Assembly (NCBI GenBank): GCA_022747635.1
Contig: JAKTNV010000018.1
Span: 5,393,813-5,457,812, forward strand
Direction of reading: 5' to 3'
DNA from: Hetaerina americana
Lineage: Eukaryota; Arthropoda; Insecta; Odonata; Calopterygidae
Length of the DNA stretch: 64,000 bases
The position numbers were made by a program, and so were the translations under genes. This document shows positions 36,280 through 46,170 of the stretch, in pieces. The notes under the pieces are model-generated. The model was not told the origin of the DNA and did not search any database. It saw only the letters and a program-made list of their open reading frames with translations. Every line of letters begins with the position of its first letter. Positions within the stretch are counted from its first letter, which is position 1.

Positions 36280-36830
36280 AATGAATTGAATTTATTGACT
36301 TTGTAATTCCACACACTTTATTTGAAAGCACGACCCAGGTTTTAACGCTTAACGTCATCATCAGGTTGTCCTCATAGAAGTAAAATTAGTATGTATGCCT
36401 TTTGATTCGGGGAGGGAGGGTTGGTAAGAGAGGGAGGGTGGAGGGGTAAAAAGATTACAATATACAAGGGAGGAAAAGAGAATTACATCTTCCTGAGTCA
36501 ATCGTTGACTTGGAAGAGTGGTAGGTCTAGGAGTGGGGAGTGGGAGGGATACAAAATTTCTTCGGCAAGTTCATCTGTGCAAGGGACGCATTTCAAAATT
36601 TCCAATTGCTCCAAAACATCGAGCCTTTGACCTTTATTTTCAAAATTAAGAATTGTAGTCACCAAAAATCACTTTTTTGGTCATTCTCGATGGGGTGCTT
36701 CGCAAAGAGGGATGTTATATTTTTATTCTTTACACATGTTTGGTGTTTTTTTATCCTATCTTTAAATTTACGTCGTGTTTGCTCAATATACTTTAGACCC
36801 AATAACTTACAATTTACGTTCAAACCCAAC
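36280..36830 (-). pseudogene. Penelope-like element relic: GIY-YIG nuclease domain and 3' repeat
   Basis: The minus strand from about 36815 reads VNCKLLGLKYIEQTRRKFKD, then RIKKHQTCVKNKN and FAKHPIEN. This is the GIY-YIG module of Penelope-like retroelements, where family members have a C..CG.xYIGQTxRxF pattern; here the glycine before QT is glutamate and the second cysteine is leucine. After one frameshift near 36660 comes NFENKGQRLDVLEQLEILK, the usual continuation. The RT part is not present upstream. Downstream at 36374-36338 is a second CTGATGATGACG...CGTTAAAACC motif. The nuclease cuts the target to prime reverse transcription; this copy is dead. Confidence 0.75.
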
Positions 36831-37091
36831 CCCCAAGTTTCAACATGAAATTAAGGAAGTGATTAAAACCAGTGTTACGTTATTTAAAATTTGTGAAATG
36901 TTCAAACTAGTGACAGCGAAAGTTGAACCAGTTCAAAGTTTTCCGTCCGCGGCTGTCTGAATCGTGTTAAATGCGCTATTGCTAGCACTTAATCTCACTT
37001 CATTTAAAGCTAAATATTTTGGCAAAGAAGACTTTAGGGACCCACTAATTGACCTACACGCTGACCTACACTTTAGCCTAAAAGAAACCCT
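36831..37091. other. No feature recognised
   Basis: It may be more of the Penelope relic, but no motif is visible. Confidence 0.4.
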
Positions 37092-37515
37092 TTATTGCTC
37101 GAATATCCTACCTGCTACACACCAGGAGGCCTCGGGCGTGTAGTGAACACCTGAACGGTTGAAGGGATTCCTGCACGTTTGGATCGTCGGCTGAAGGTCG
37201 ACGAAGGACGCTATCCCGATATCCCTGCAGGAAGCACCCCATCTCTGACTGATGCCTTCCGCACGGCTCCAAACCTGAGGTCCACGATCAATCCTCATGG
37301 GAACAAGGCTGCAGATCGAGAGCGTCGCATCAACACCCATAGACGCCACCCACCCGCTCCACTTCAGAGTTCAATTCCTTGAAGGAATTCATAATCTCTT
37401 CAGATCCACGGTCGACGGCATCGTTGACGCCATGAGGCACCACCCGAAGCCTGGAACACTTCGTGCCCGCGGCCGCTTCAGCCGCCTTCCCTTCCTCCCC
37501 TTCGCTCCATTTACC
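37092..37515 (-). CDS. GC-rich exon-like island, candidate host exon
   Basis: On the minus strand a strong acceptor (GAATTATTTTTTCCAG) ends at 37516. Phase 0 then gives GKWSEGEEGKAAEAAAGTKC and DRGSEEIMNSFKELNSEVER, a plausible intracellular, partly helical chain. It stops at about 37330. A GTGGGT donor-like site lies just before that stop. A second frame (37349-37092) remains open to a stop overlapping AATAAA at 37088-37100. GC content contrasts sharply with the AT-rich surroundings. No protein family was recognised. It could be an exon plus 3' end, or a processed pseudogene. Confidence 0.35.
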
Positions 37516-37915
37516 CTGGAAAAAATAATTCATACTACTTTTGGGACACACCTTTTACGTATATACCTCTTGCATATATCTAAATTGGATTGATCTATGT
37601 CAAATTAATAAATTGTCTTGAGAATTCTGTTATTTTCTTGTTCCTAAATCATGTTTCCATTATTGCGTGTGTCTTTCCACAAACTCACCATTCCGGAATT
37701 TCTCCCTCTTTCCCTTACTCTCTGAAGTTGAACAGCACTCTTAATTCTTTAATCCGCTTGTAATTCAGCAGTCATTAAATCTCTTGACGTTTCAAAACAA
37801 GTATAAGACACCTCTTCATATTAAGGAGGTGTCTTGAAGTTCTAACTTCTTCTGAATTGTTTCTGATAACTACTTGCACCAGAAAGTGGAGACTTTGTTA
37901 GTTCTCCCCATAATA

Positions 37916-39192
37916 CGAGGGTAATCCCAGAAGTGCACGACCTATCAAAAAAAAACAAAAATTTTGGGAAAAAAATATATTTATTTTTCAACATAATCTC
38001 CTTTCAGCCGTAAACCTACGCTTGTCCCTGCGATATTCAATAAGTTCGAAACCCTTTTCATAATAAGAACTGTCACTCTCAAATCACTTCTTAACGGTTT
38101 GAAAATATTTAACCACCTAGCCATTTTTTCAAGTTTGCGAACAGAAAATAATCCGAGGGGGCTGAATCTGGCGAATATGGTGAATGAGATGCAATTCAAA
38201 CTTTAATTCATGAATTTTGGCCATTTAAATAACGGATTTGTCAGCTGGTGCATTGTCTTGATGAAACAACACTTATATTTTTAACCAAATGCTTGGAAAT
38301 TCTGTTCATTCAAACTTTGCAATAATTTCCCATAATACTCGCCGTTGATAGTAATTCCTTTTTCAAGATAGTCCATGAAAATTATCCCGAGCGCATCAAA
38401 AAAAAACCAACGCCATGACATCGCCTGCAGATGAAATCGTCTTCGCCTTCTTTGGATCCGGTTCTCCCTTTAAAAGCCATATTTTTGATTGCTCTTTTGT
38501 CTCGATTGTGAAGCAATGGACCCACGTATCATCCATAGTTGTGAAATAGTGCATAAATTCTGCTTTGTCGCTATGAAACTCTGTTGAGCACTCAATTGAA
38601 ACACCCTCACGACACTGGTTTTGTTCAAGTGTGAACAAACGCGGCACCCATCTTGTACACAGCTTTCTCATGTCCAAATTTTCAGTTAATACGCGATGTA
38701 CCGCACTTGTTGAAAGGTCTACTATGCCTCCTAGCTTTCTAGTATGCCTAGCACTTTCAGTCGTTGATCATCCAGCATCACTGGTGGATTTTCTCCAGCG
38801 TTTCTGGGGTCGCCACCTCATTTGGTCGACCAATGCGATGGTCGTTTTAACAGCTCGTACGGCCTCGTTTAAACTGTGTTACCCAATATTTTACTGTTGT
38901 AAACGAAGGAGCAGACTCACCCAGAGTAGGGTCCAGTTCAGCATTTATATTGGTAGGGCTGAGGCCTTTCACATAAAAGTATTGTATCACATTAGGATAA
39001 CAACTTTTTTCTATTTCCACAAATTCACTGAAAACATTCACTTTTGATGGCTACAAAACAAATACTAAGCAATGTGGCGTCTTCAAACTTGAAGCCTATG
39101 GTTAAGAGATTGTATACTTTCGAATACAGTGATTTTTTTAAACAACTACCGCCATCTCTAAGCCAGGTCGGGTACTTCTGGGACCGCCCTTG
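37916..39192 (-). mobile_element. Full-length decayed mariner (1277 bp) with recognisable terminal repeats
   Basis: Left end CGAGGGTAATCCCAGAAGTG and the complement of the right end (CAAGGGCGGTCCCAGAAGTA) match imperfectly. TA duplications are at 37914-37915 and 39193-39194. Minus-strand transposase pieces are, in order, QYFYVKGLSPTNINAELDPT and WVTQFKRGRTSC (39041-38847), then KLCTRWVPRLFTLEQNQCRE, MDDTWVHCFTIETKEQSKIW and EPDPKKAKT (38677-38396), and a C-terminal GLRLKGDYVEK (ending 37984). The second and third aspartate blocks are degraded. There are several frameshifts. Confidence 0.88.
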
Positions 39193-39194
39193 TA

Positions 39195-40180
39195 TACCTG
39201 AAGACGTAAATATTTCTCATAAGTTGGACGTAATGATGCCATAGTCACCAAGAACGCTTCAGTAGAAGGATCCGTTTTGCCCACTGAAAAAACCGCCTGG
39301 TCCGTAACCAAAGCTTATTTCTTGGATCGATTGTCGCACGTCGATATTCGGCCTTCCTTGAACTGTTGCGCAATTATTCCCTGCATAAGGTTAGTGGAGA
39401 AGTAAGTGAGATATTAAAGAACTCGTTGATTAAAAAAGTGGAACAATCTGTGAGTACAAAGGAAGAGTTTTATCTAAAAAATGTTTGGAAAACGCATTTA
39501 ACATATGCATCGGAGACCACCATCTTCAAGATGACTGATAAATTTTCTGTTTGCGTGAAGTAATATTTAAGTTCTTAGCAAGAGAATGGGAGACAATCTT
39601 GAGGTGAAATAAAACAATAATCATGTTTTCTAGGTAATTTCTTTCTAGAGTCTTCAGATGAAGAATATTCTTCAGTTGGAGGGTTAACGGAAAGCACTCA
39701 CATATGATAGTACCTCGGATAGTTTGCTGGATATCGGTTGTCGAACAAGTTGAGTGATATGAAATAGCTATTTATTTAACGCTGTGCGTACTGTGGGTGT
39801 ATATTCTGTTGATAAATAGATTACTCCCAGAATATATCAGTTTCGGCGAGGATTTAAGGCAAGAGAGAAGTGAATCTATAAAAGTTAATCCTGGGGTCAC
39901 GTGTTGAAGATAAAGTGGTTTGGAAAAGGGGAGTTTCACGTGCGTAGCGATGGCTTCTCCGCTAAAGCAAATGCTGGAAGATTTTCTCTAAAGCATTGAA
40001 TTCGGTTATCATCAGTATTTGGATCCTAGGTTAGTCTTTTTTACTATAGCCTTCCATTCTTCTCCATTCAGTTTTTATTCCCTAACCCGTTGCCTAATAG
40101 CATCCCTGTTATATCTTTCTTAATTTGTCATATATTTTTATTGCATTAAGTATCGAGATATGTTTGGGAGAAATAGATTG
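39195..40180. other. No gene recognised
   Basis: AT-rich sequence. An open frame at 39366-39563 has no recognisable motif. Confidence 0.45.
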
Positions 40181-40181
40181 A

Positions 40182-40781
40182 CGAGGTGTGTTTGAAAAGT
40201 ATTTGACCTGCGTTTTTAATTATTTTTTTAGATTGTGAGGGCGTTGTACGCCAAAAATTTGCCCCATGAGGTCAGACGATCAACAAAGAATATTACGCTG
40301 AAGTTATGAAAACATCGCATGATGCCGTGAAAAGAAAACGACCGCGCGTCTCTGGTCAAACGAGGTGACTGGCTGGCCTCTTCATCACGATAACACGCGC
40401 CAGCACATAAATCGAACCTTGTTGTGCAGCAATTTTTAGCGAAACACAGGAGATTGTACATACAGCTTCGCCAGGCTCCTCCTTTACAGTCCCGACATAC
40501 TAGCTCCCTGCGACTTTTGAGGATGTTCCCAAAATTGGAAAAAGGCGCTCAAAGGAAAGCGGTTCGAGACGACATATGTAGAGCAATGCGAGCTGAAGGC
40601 TATTTCGAAATCTGCGTTCGAGGACTGCTTTAAGATGTGGAAGCACCGCTGGGAGCGTGTGGTTCAATTCCAAATGGGTAAAACTACTTCGAAGGATGCC
40701 ACACGGCCCGGATGACCATGAAGAATAGCACCAATGCGGAGATATGAAGACAGGTCAAATGGTTTTCGGAAACACCCCTCA
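40182..40781 (+). mobile_element. Deleted mariner (about 600 bp) with C-terminal transposase half
   Basis: Left end ACGAGGTGTGTTTGAAAAGT...TTTGACCTG and right end CAGGTCAAATGGTTTTCGGA...ACACCCCTC are inverted relatives. Between them, broken plus-strand frames give GQTINKEYYAEVMK, a degraded HHDNA block, SPDILAPCDF, KALKGKRFET and FEDCFKMWKHRWERVV. The whole N-terminal half is absent. Target duplication is uncertain. Confidence 0.75.
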
Positions 40782-40784
40782 CTT

Positions 40785-41322
40785 CAGATATTGTTACAAT
40801 TCTCAAAATTTTCAAGAGTGCATCCCTTGAGCGTGGGCACACTTTTGCCTGAGGGGCCTTTCCACGACTCCAAGGCTCCCTGGTAGGCGGAAGGTTCTTA
40901 ATGGTGCGTACGTGCAAACGTCTTTGAAGGCTGACTTAGGTCCTTTGGTGGTATCCATTGAGAGAAGATTACATATTTTTGGGAAACAGGAAATAGCCTC
41001 CGGTGCCAAATCGAGACTTTAAGGGGGTTGGGGAATCGTCGCTATGCCATATGCAGGAAGTCTTCGCAACAACACATAATCTTGACTGTTCTTTCCGTCG
41101 TCCGTCTAAAGACCTTCAGGAGGACGAGTTTAGCGCAGATATTTCGCATCGTTAAATTATTAATGATGATGATGGTGTTTGCACTATCACTGTCTTAAAT
41201 TAGTGGCAACAATACGACCTGCGATCATGGGCACACTTCACAGCCGACGGCAGTCTGAACTCGGCACTTCCCCAGCACACGTCAGGAAAAAATTGTTACC
41301 GATACTTTGTAAACAAACCTTG
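40785..41322 (-). mobile_element. Short mariner derivative, family MLE-4, copy 1
   Basis: It shares with 44855-45464, 53703-54323 and 59088-59650 a minus-strand transposase tail region and a right part containing GTCAGGAAAAAATTGTTACC...GATACTTTGTAAACAAACCTTG. The left terminal repeat is missing; it directly abuts the preceding mariner derivative. Confidence 0.7.
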
Positions 41323-41784
41323 GACTCGCTTCTCTTTTATCCTTTCTCGTGGCGTCTTTCCTTCAATATCCCCACTGCAAATATTTCGAACTATCATATT
41401 TTTAGCTTATAGGCCAGTCCATCCCAATCTAGTTCTTCTTCCTCTTCTTCTCCACAGAGTCTTCTCCATATGGCCCTTCCTTCATCTCGTTCACTTCCTC
41501 TTTCCACTATTTATTAGTCCATTTAATCTTCAGTATTCACTTCTATCGCCGTGTTTCTATCCTCCTTCGCTCGTCTACTTTCCCACGTCTCTGATTCGTA
41601 GAATACAATTCTCTATATTAACGTTTTGACGAAATGCTTCCTTGTTTACAACCTCAAGTTGTATGAACATATTAAATATATCTTTTCAATGGACCCCTTG
41701 TTAGTTTGAGCTATTCTTCGCTTTACACGTGGTCCACCCAATGATTATGCGAACTGGTGCATTCCGGCGGCCTGGCTGACATAT
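41323..41784. other. No gene recognised; possible diverged LINE
   Basis: The minus strand near 41600-41440 reads ESETWESRRAKEDRNTA, vaguely like the ETW...RRL region of RTE elements. Too weak to classify. Confidence 0.3.
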
Positions 41785-41940
41785 CTGGCACCATACTCAC
41801 AGCTCGACGATCCGCCAAGCACAAACGCCTTGGCGTTGGGTCTCAGGCAGCTAGCGCCGCTAGTGAGCGGAGCTATAGTCCGCGTCATGGCCCCCAAGCT
41901 GCATTAGTTTGCGTATTCATTGGACAGACCTCATATGTAG
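41785..41940. repeat. Unknown repeat R1, copy 3
   Basis: This is the longest copy: TCTGGCACCATACTCACAGC to TTCATTGGACAGACC, including the palindromic core CTAGCGCCGCTAG. Confidence 0.8.
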
Positions 41941-42001
41941 AATTTTTCGTCACAACGTTTTGTTTCTCTAAAACACCCCAAAAACTCGGTGTGTACGGAG
42001 A

Positions 42002-42080
42002 TGCCACTGTAGCTTAATTGGCTAAAGCACTCGGCTGGATATCGAGGGATTCGGGTTTGAATCCCCGTGAAGGCGAACGA
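42002..42080 (+). repeat. tRNA-derived SINE head, family 1
   Basis: CTGTAGCTTAATTGGCTAAA and GGGTTTGAATCCCC form D- and T-arm-like segments. An anticodon-like stem CTCGG/TCGAG encloses a 7-nt loop. Acceptor-stem pairing fails beyond three pairs, so a functional tRNA is unlikely. It lies directly against the tail of RTE copy G. Confidence 0.65.
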
Positions 42081-42092
42081 CATTTTATTATT

Positions 42093-43372
42093 ATGTAATC
42101 TACCGGTTAAGGTAGGTTTTCGGATGGACGTAATTACTAATTAAATGATTTGTGCCTCATAGCAAAACACAACATCCAACTCTACATTAGGTCCTTCTTC
42201 AGTCCTGAGTACTTTCTTCCTCCCTTCATCCCGTCCAACATCCCTATCCTGTTCCTTCCCTTTCCTCTTTTGCACAACATTCTCCCCTCTATAACAGTCT
42301 TCAACATCCCACTGCCGGTAAACACCCCTTTCATCCACTTTCCCTGCCTCCATAGGATTGCTCCCAAAAAACCCCTCTCTTCGCCCACCATACCAAGTAC
42401 TTCCTCATTTGTTATCTTCTCTGCCCATTTCACCTTCTCCATTCTTCTCCACACCCACATTTCAAAAGCCTCCAATCTACGTCTATCCTCCTGCGTCAAT
42501 GACCACGTTTCCGCGCCGTACATAGCTACGATCCATATCAAAGTTTTTACGAGTCTTTTCTTAACATCCTTACTCAACGCCCCCGTCATTAACTCCCTCC
42601 TCCTTGTGAAAGCCTCTTTGCCTAGCGCAATTCTTCTCCTTACGTCCTTACTACTTTGACCGTGTTGGTCCAAAACACTTCCCAGATACGTAAACTGTTC
42701 TACCTGCTCTAGTTTTTGCCCTCCTATTCTAATGTTAAGCTTAGCCTTTTTCTTTATAGAAAATCGCATAACTTTTGTTTTATTAATATTGATTCTCATC
42801 CCATACCTGTCGCACTGAATTTCCAATTCACTCAGCAAGCTTTAGTTTGTTAGTCAGCCCTTGGCTGACTAACAAACTAAAGCTTGGTCATCAGCAAACC
42901 TAACTGATTTTACGAATTCCCCGCCCACTTTCATTCCTACCTCCAGTTCTTCCCAGGCCTCTTTAATCATTTCCTCTGCATACAGGTTGAACAGCAACGG
43001 TGATAATGGGCAACCCTGCCTTACACCTCTTCTAACACTGCCCAACCGGACTCCCTGTTCCCCACTCTAACCTGAGCAGTCTGAGACATGTACAGGTTGC
43101 GGATTAGCCTCCTTTCCCTCCAATCTATTCCTATTATCATCAATACACTCATTAGTTTTCCCCAATTCACTCTGTCAAACGCTTTTTAGAAATCTACGAA
43201 ACAGCAAATACCTCCAGGTTGTGTTCTATATTCCAGTCGATTAATAATCTCATTACTACAATGGCATCACGCGTACCTCTCCCCTTCCTATACCCAAACT
43301 AATCATCCCCTAAGTAATCATTTGCCCTACTCTCTTTTGTTTATGATCCTGAGAACAACTTTAGCTGCCATT
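42093..43372 (-). pseudogene. RTE LINE copy G, 5'-truncated
   Basis: A minus-strand 218-codon frame (42838-42182) covers the end of RT to the C-terminus (INKTKVMRFSIKKKAKLNIR, then RRRLEAFEMWVWRRMEKVKW). The upstream RT continues in broken frames to about 43372, where the copy ends abruptly. A perfect 24-bp hairpin (42836-42886) has replaced about 12 bp just downstream of the catalytic block. The tail is a short TTATTATTAT run at 42084-42092. Confidence 0.87.
42836..42886. repeat. Hairpin in LINE copy G (24-bp perfect arms, 3-nt loop)
   Basis: 42836-42859 and 42863-42886 are exact reverse complements around CTT. Copies B (8376-) and F (48616-) have ordinary sequence (GCAATGCTTGCAGCCCCTTG) instead of the left arm, so it was made from the right arm by inverted templating. 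Confidence 0.93.
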
Positions 43373-43374
43373 AA

Positions 43375-44850
43375 CACTCCAAATTTCTTGTATTACAATG
43401 CACACTAAGCGTGTCATCACTCCGTTAAAATTTTATTGTCTCGTTATCTCCTTGCAGTTTCTTTGTATGAGAATTCATTAAAATTATGACGTGGGAAACT
43501 AAATGCTAATGGGAATCTGAGCAATTTTATTAAATAGGTTCTCAATAATATTTCAAAAGTTACTGAAAGGTCTAAATCTTACCTTTTAAAATTTTAAGAG
43601 CATCGTCAAATCAAGGGCAACCATTTTCTTCGACGTTCTTCCACTCTTTTTTGTACAATTAACGTATTTTCCCAACAGTTTTCACGCATCACGCTAAATA
43701 ACAACGTAAATCGGCAGTTTAATATATTTTTTAATCGCCGTTCAGATTTCAATGCGTAAAAACTGCATAAAATGATTATTTCGTGAAAGAAAGCACTGCG
43801 AACACAAAAAAAAATAAAAATTTCAAATTTTTTTCTCACTCCTTTACTGATTGCTATCCCATTGGGAATGGGTCAATCGGTCAACCTCCTGTCCACGTGG
43901 AAAGAGACCGAGTTTCCGACTGAAATTATCAACACTTATTTCAAAATGTTTTTCACAGTGCGATATTATAACAAAAGTAACGAGAAGGTTAACGTAACAA
44001 AAGACGACATTAGCTTTCGTTAAACATCGCCAATAATATATTTCTTCGCGAGATTTTGTTTTCAAAGTTTGCGCTGATCACACGTTTTAGACAAATTTAG
44101 TTTTGGAAAGTGCCATTAGTTGGATGCAAATCGTTGGCACTTAATGTATCTAAATTATGTCCCCCAAATTTCTTTGTTAGTTTGAATTGGAAAAGGTTCC
44201 ACTTCAATTTTTGTGGTTCCTTTTCTTGAAATTCAGTGAGCGGCGAACAATCGAGGGTTGTTGACTGGCAGCGAGGATCAGGCATTCCTCAGGGCAAAGA
44301 GATAAAACTGTTTTCAATTTTTTTCAACCCTGTCACGGAACCAGTTGTGATATCTTTAACGTGGAAGACACTTATAATTGAAGGAAGAACGCAGCCGCGA
44401 ATGAACTGTCCTGAAACGGCGGTTATCGACTCTTTCCTTCGGAAATTCTTCCCGTTCAACTGATTCAACAGTGAACAGCGCTAGGAGAGAGAACGCTGGG
44501 CACGTTTCTGCACTCCGTTACGAGGTCAGAGCATACGGAATACTCTTACAGGGAGTTATAATCCGCTCTCCGGTGAGTTTTTAATGCAGCTGAAGTAATA
44601 TTAAATCTATATTCCTTCACATAGCTTTCAAATCCAAATATTAAAAAATAAAAGAACGGCCGAAGAGAGGGAGGAAGAGTGTTACCAGACACTTGGATAA
44701 TCTTGTAACTTTGGAAAATGTTAATTAATGACTGCATGTGACGAAGTGCCACCATTGCTTATGTTTTAATGACATGTTATGAAAATCACTCTAATTCCCA
44801 TGATGCGTAGTACGTAAACATATGCTTCCTGAAAATGGAGTTATAAGTGC
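43375..44850. other. No gene recognised
   Basis: AT-rich sequence. Short frames near 44236-44463 and 44097-44285 have no supporting signals. Confidence 0.45.
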
Positions 44851-44854
44851 TTCA

Positions 44855-45464
44855 CATGGTATGCATTAAAAGTATCGGGAAAGTTTTTGTAAACGCAGAT
44901 TGTTTCAGATAATGCTTTAATACCTATTAAATTCTTCAAATTACATCCCTTGAAAGTGTCGACACACTTTTTTCCGAGCGGTTTTTCCACGACTCGAAGG
45001 TTCCCTGGTAGGTGGTGAGGAAGTCTTTAAGGGTACTGAGTAATTAGCTTCTTTGACGCCTTTACTTAGGGTCCCATGGTGGTGGTGTCCTTATAGGGGG
45101 GGGAGGATTTCACTTTTATAGGAAATGGGAATAACGGTCAGCTGGAGCCAAGGTTCCAGACTCTTAAATGGGTCGTGGAATCGTCGCGATGCCATTCGTA
45201 GAAGGTCTTCATAAATAGTGACTCTCGACTCTGCCCTTTTGGTTGTTCGTCCTTGGGGAGGACAAGTTTAGCACAGATCAGATTTCGCATCGCCAAATTG
45301 TCAGTGATAAAAATAGTGTGTGCACTGTCACTGTCTTATATCAATGCCAATAATACGATGTCAGCGATAATGCTCTCACTACAAAACCGACGGTGTGAAT
45401 TCAGCATTTCTCACGCACACGTCAGGAAAGAATTGTCACCGATACTTTTTATGCAAACCTTTTG
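44855..45464 (-). mobile_element. Short mariner derivative, family MLE-4, copy 2
   Basis: The left end CATGGTATGCATTAAAAGTA and the complement of the right end (CAAAAGGTTTGCATAAAAAG) are related inverted repeats. The internal order matches 53703-54323: transposase tail region, GACAAGTTTAGCACAGATCA, then GTGTGTGCACTGTCACTGTC. Confidence 0.75.
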
Positions 45465-46130
45465 CAGTGATGTTAGTAATTTAAAAAACGTGCTCTCTAA
45501 AACGTATACAGGACTATTTCTGAAGCGTTAATTTTTGGAGTTCTGCGATTCCGACTCTCTTACCTAAATACCATTTACTCGATGACTGTCATTTACTGTT
45601 AACTCCTTCACTATGGACCAAAACTTTGGTCCGCGAGGAAGGATGTGTGGGTTCTCTTTTCAATAGAAGTTAGTGTTGTTTCTGGTAGAGTCAACCATGC
45701 CAGATAGGTAGAGAGACAGACGTAGGACGACAGTTAATCTGCGCAGAGCCTGTTCCTCAGTTAGGCGACGGCAACGGTGTGTTGTCTAAAACCAATCTAG
45801 AGACCATGTGTCACTTTTTATCCCTTCTTCGATGTCTCCCACCTGTTTTCTTTCTCTTTTTCATTTCTCCGGGCCTTTTTGGGCATTCCCATTTCTCTCT
45901 CTCCCTATCTCTATTCCTCTGTACCTTCTAGTTCTCAGAAATCTTGCCTGGTACAAAACTAAGTTTCTTAAAATATTTCCTTCTTGTCACTTCTCTTTCT
46001 TCTTTCCTTATCTATTAAAGAACATCGGTGCAATTTGGCAATTGTCCTGTCAGCAGCGGTCAAGTCCGGTAAACGGTAACTATTACAATGCACATACATG
46101 TACATACTCGTTTATATATAAATATATACT

Positions 46131-46138
<8 letters not shown>
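45465..46138. other. No gene recognised
   Basis: Includes a C/T-rich patch at 45810-46010 and a TA-rich approach to the microsatellite. Confidence 0.45.

Positions 46139-46169
<31 letters not shown>
46139..46169. repeat. (AT)n microsatellite, mariner target
   Basis: The AT run ends in the TA at 46168-46169 used as insertion target by the following mariner. Confidence 0.9.

Positions 46170-46170
<1 letters not shown>

Noticed and set aside
42002..42080. Functional tRNA gene (GGA-like anticodon loop); also 4918-5000 and 51570-51655
   Set aside because: The acceptor stems do not pair, no long variable arm is present, and the heads continue into shared SINE bodies.
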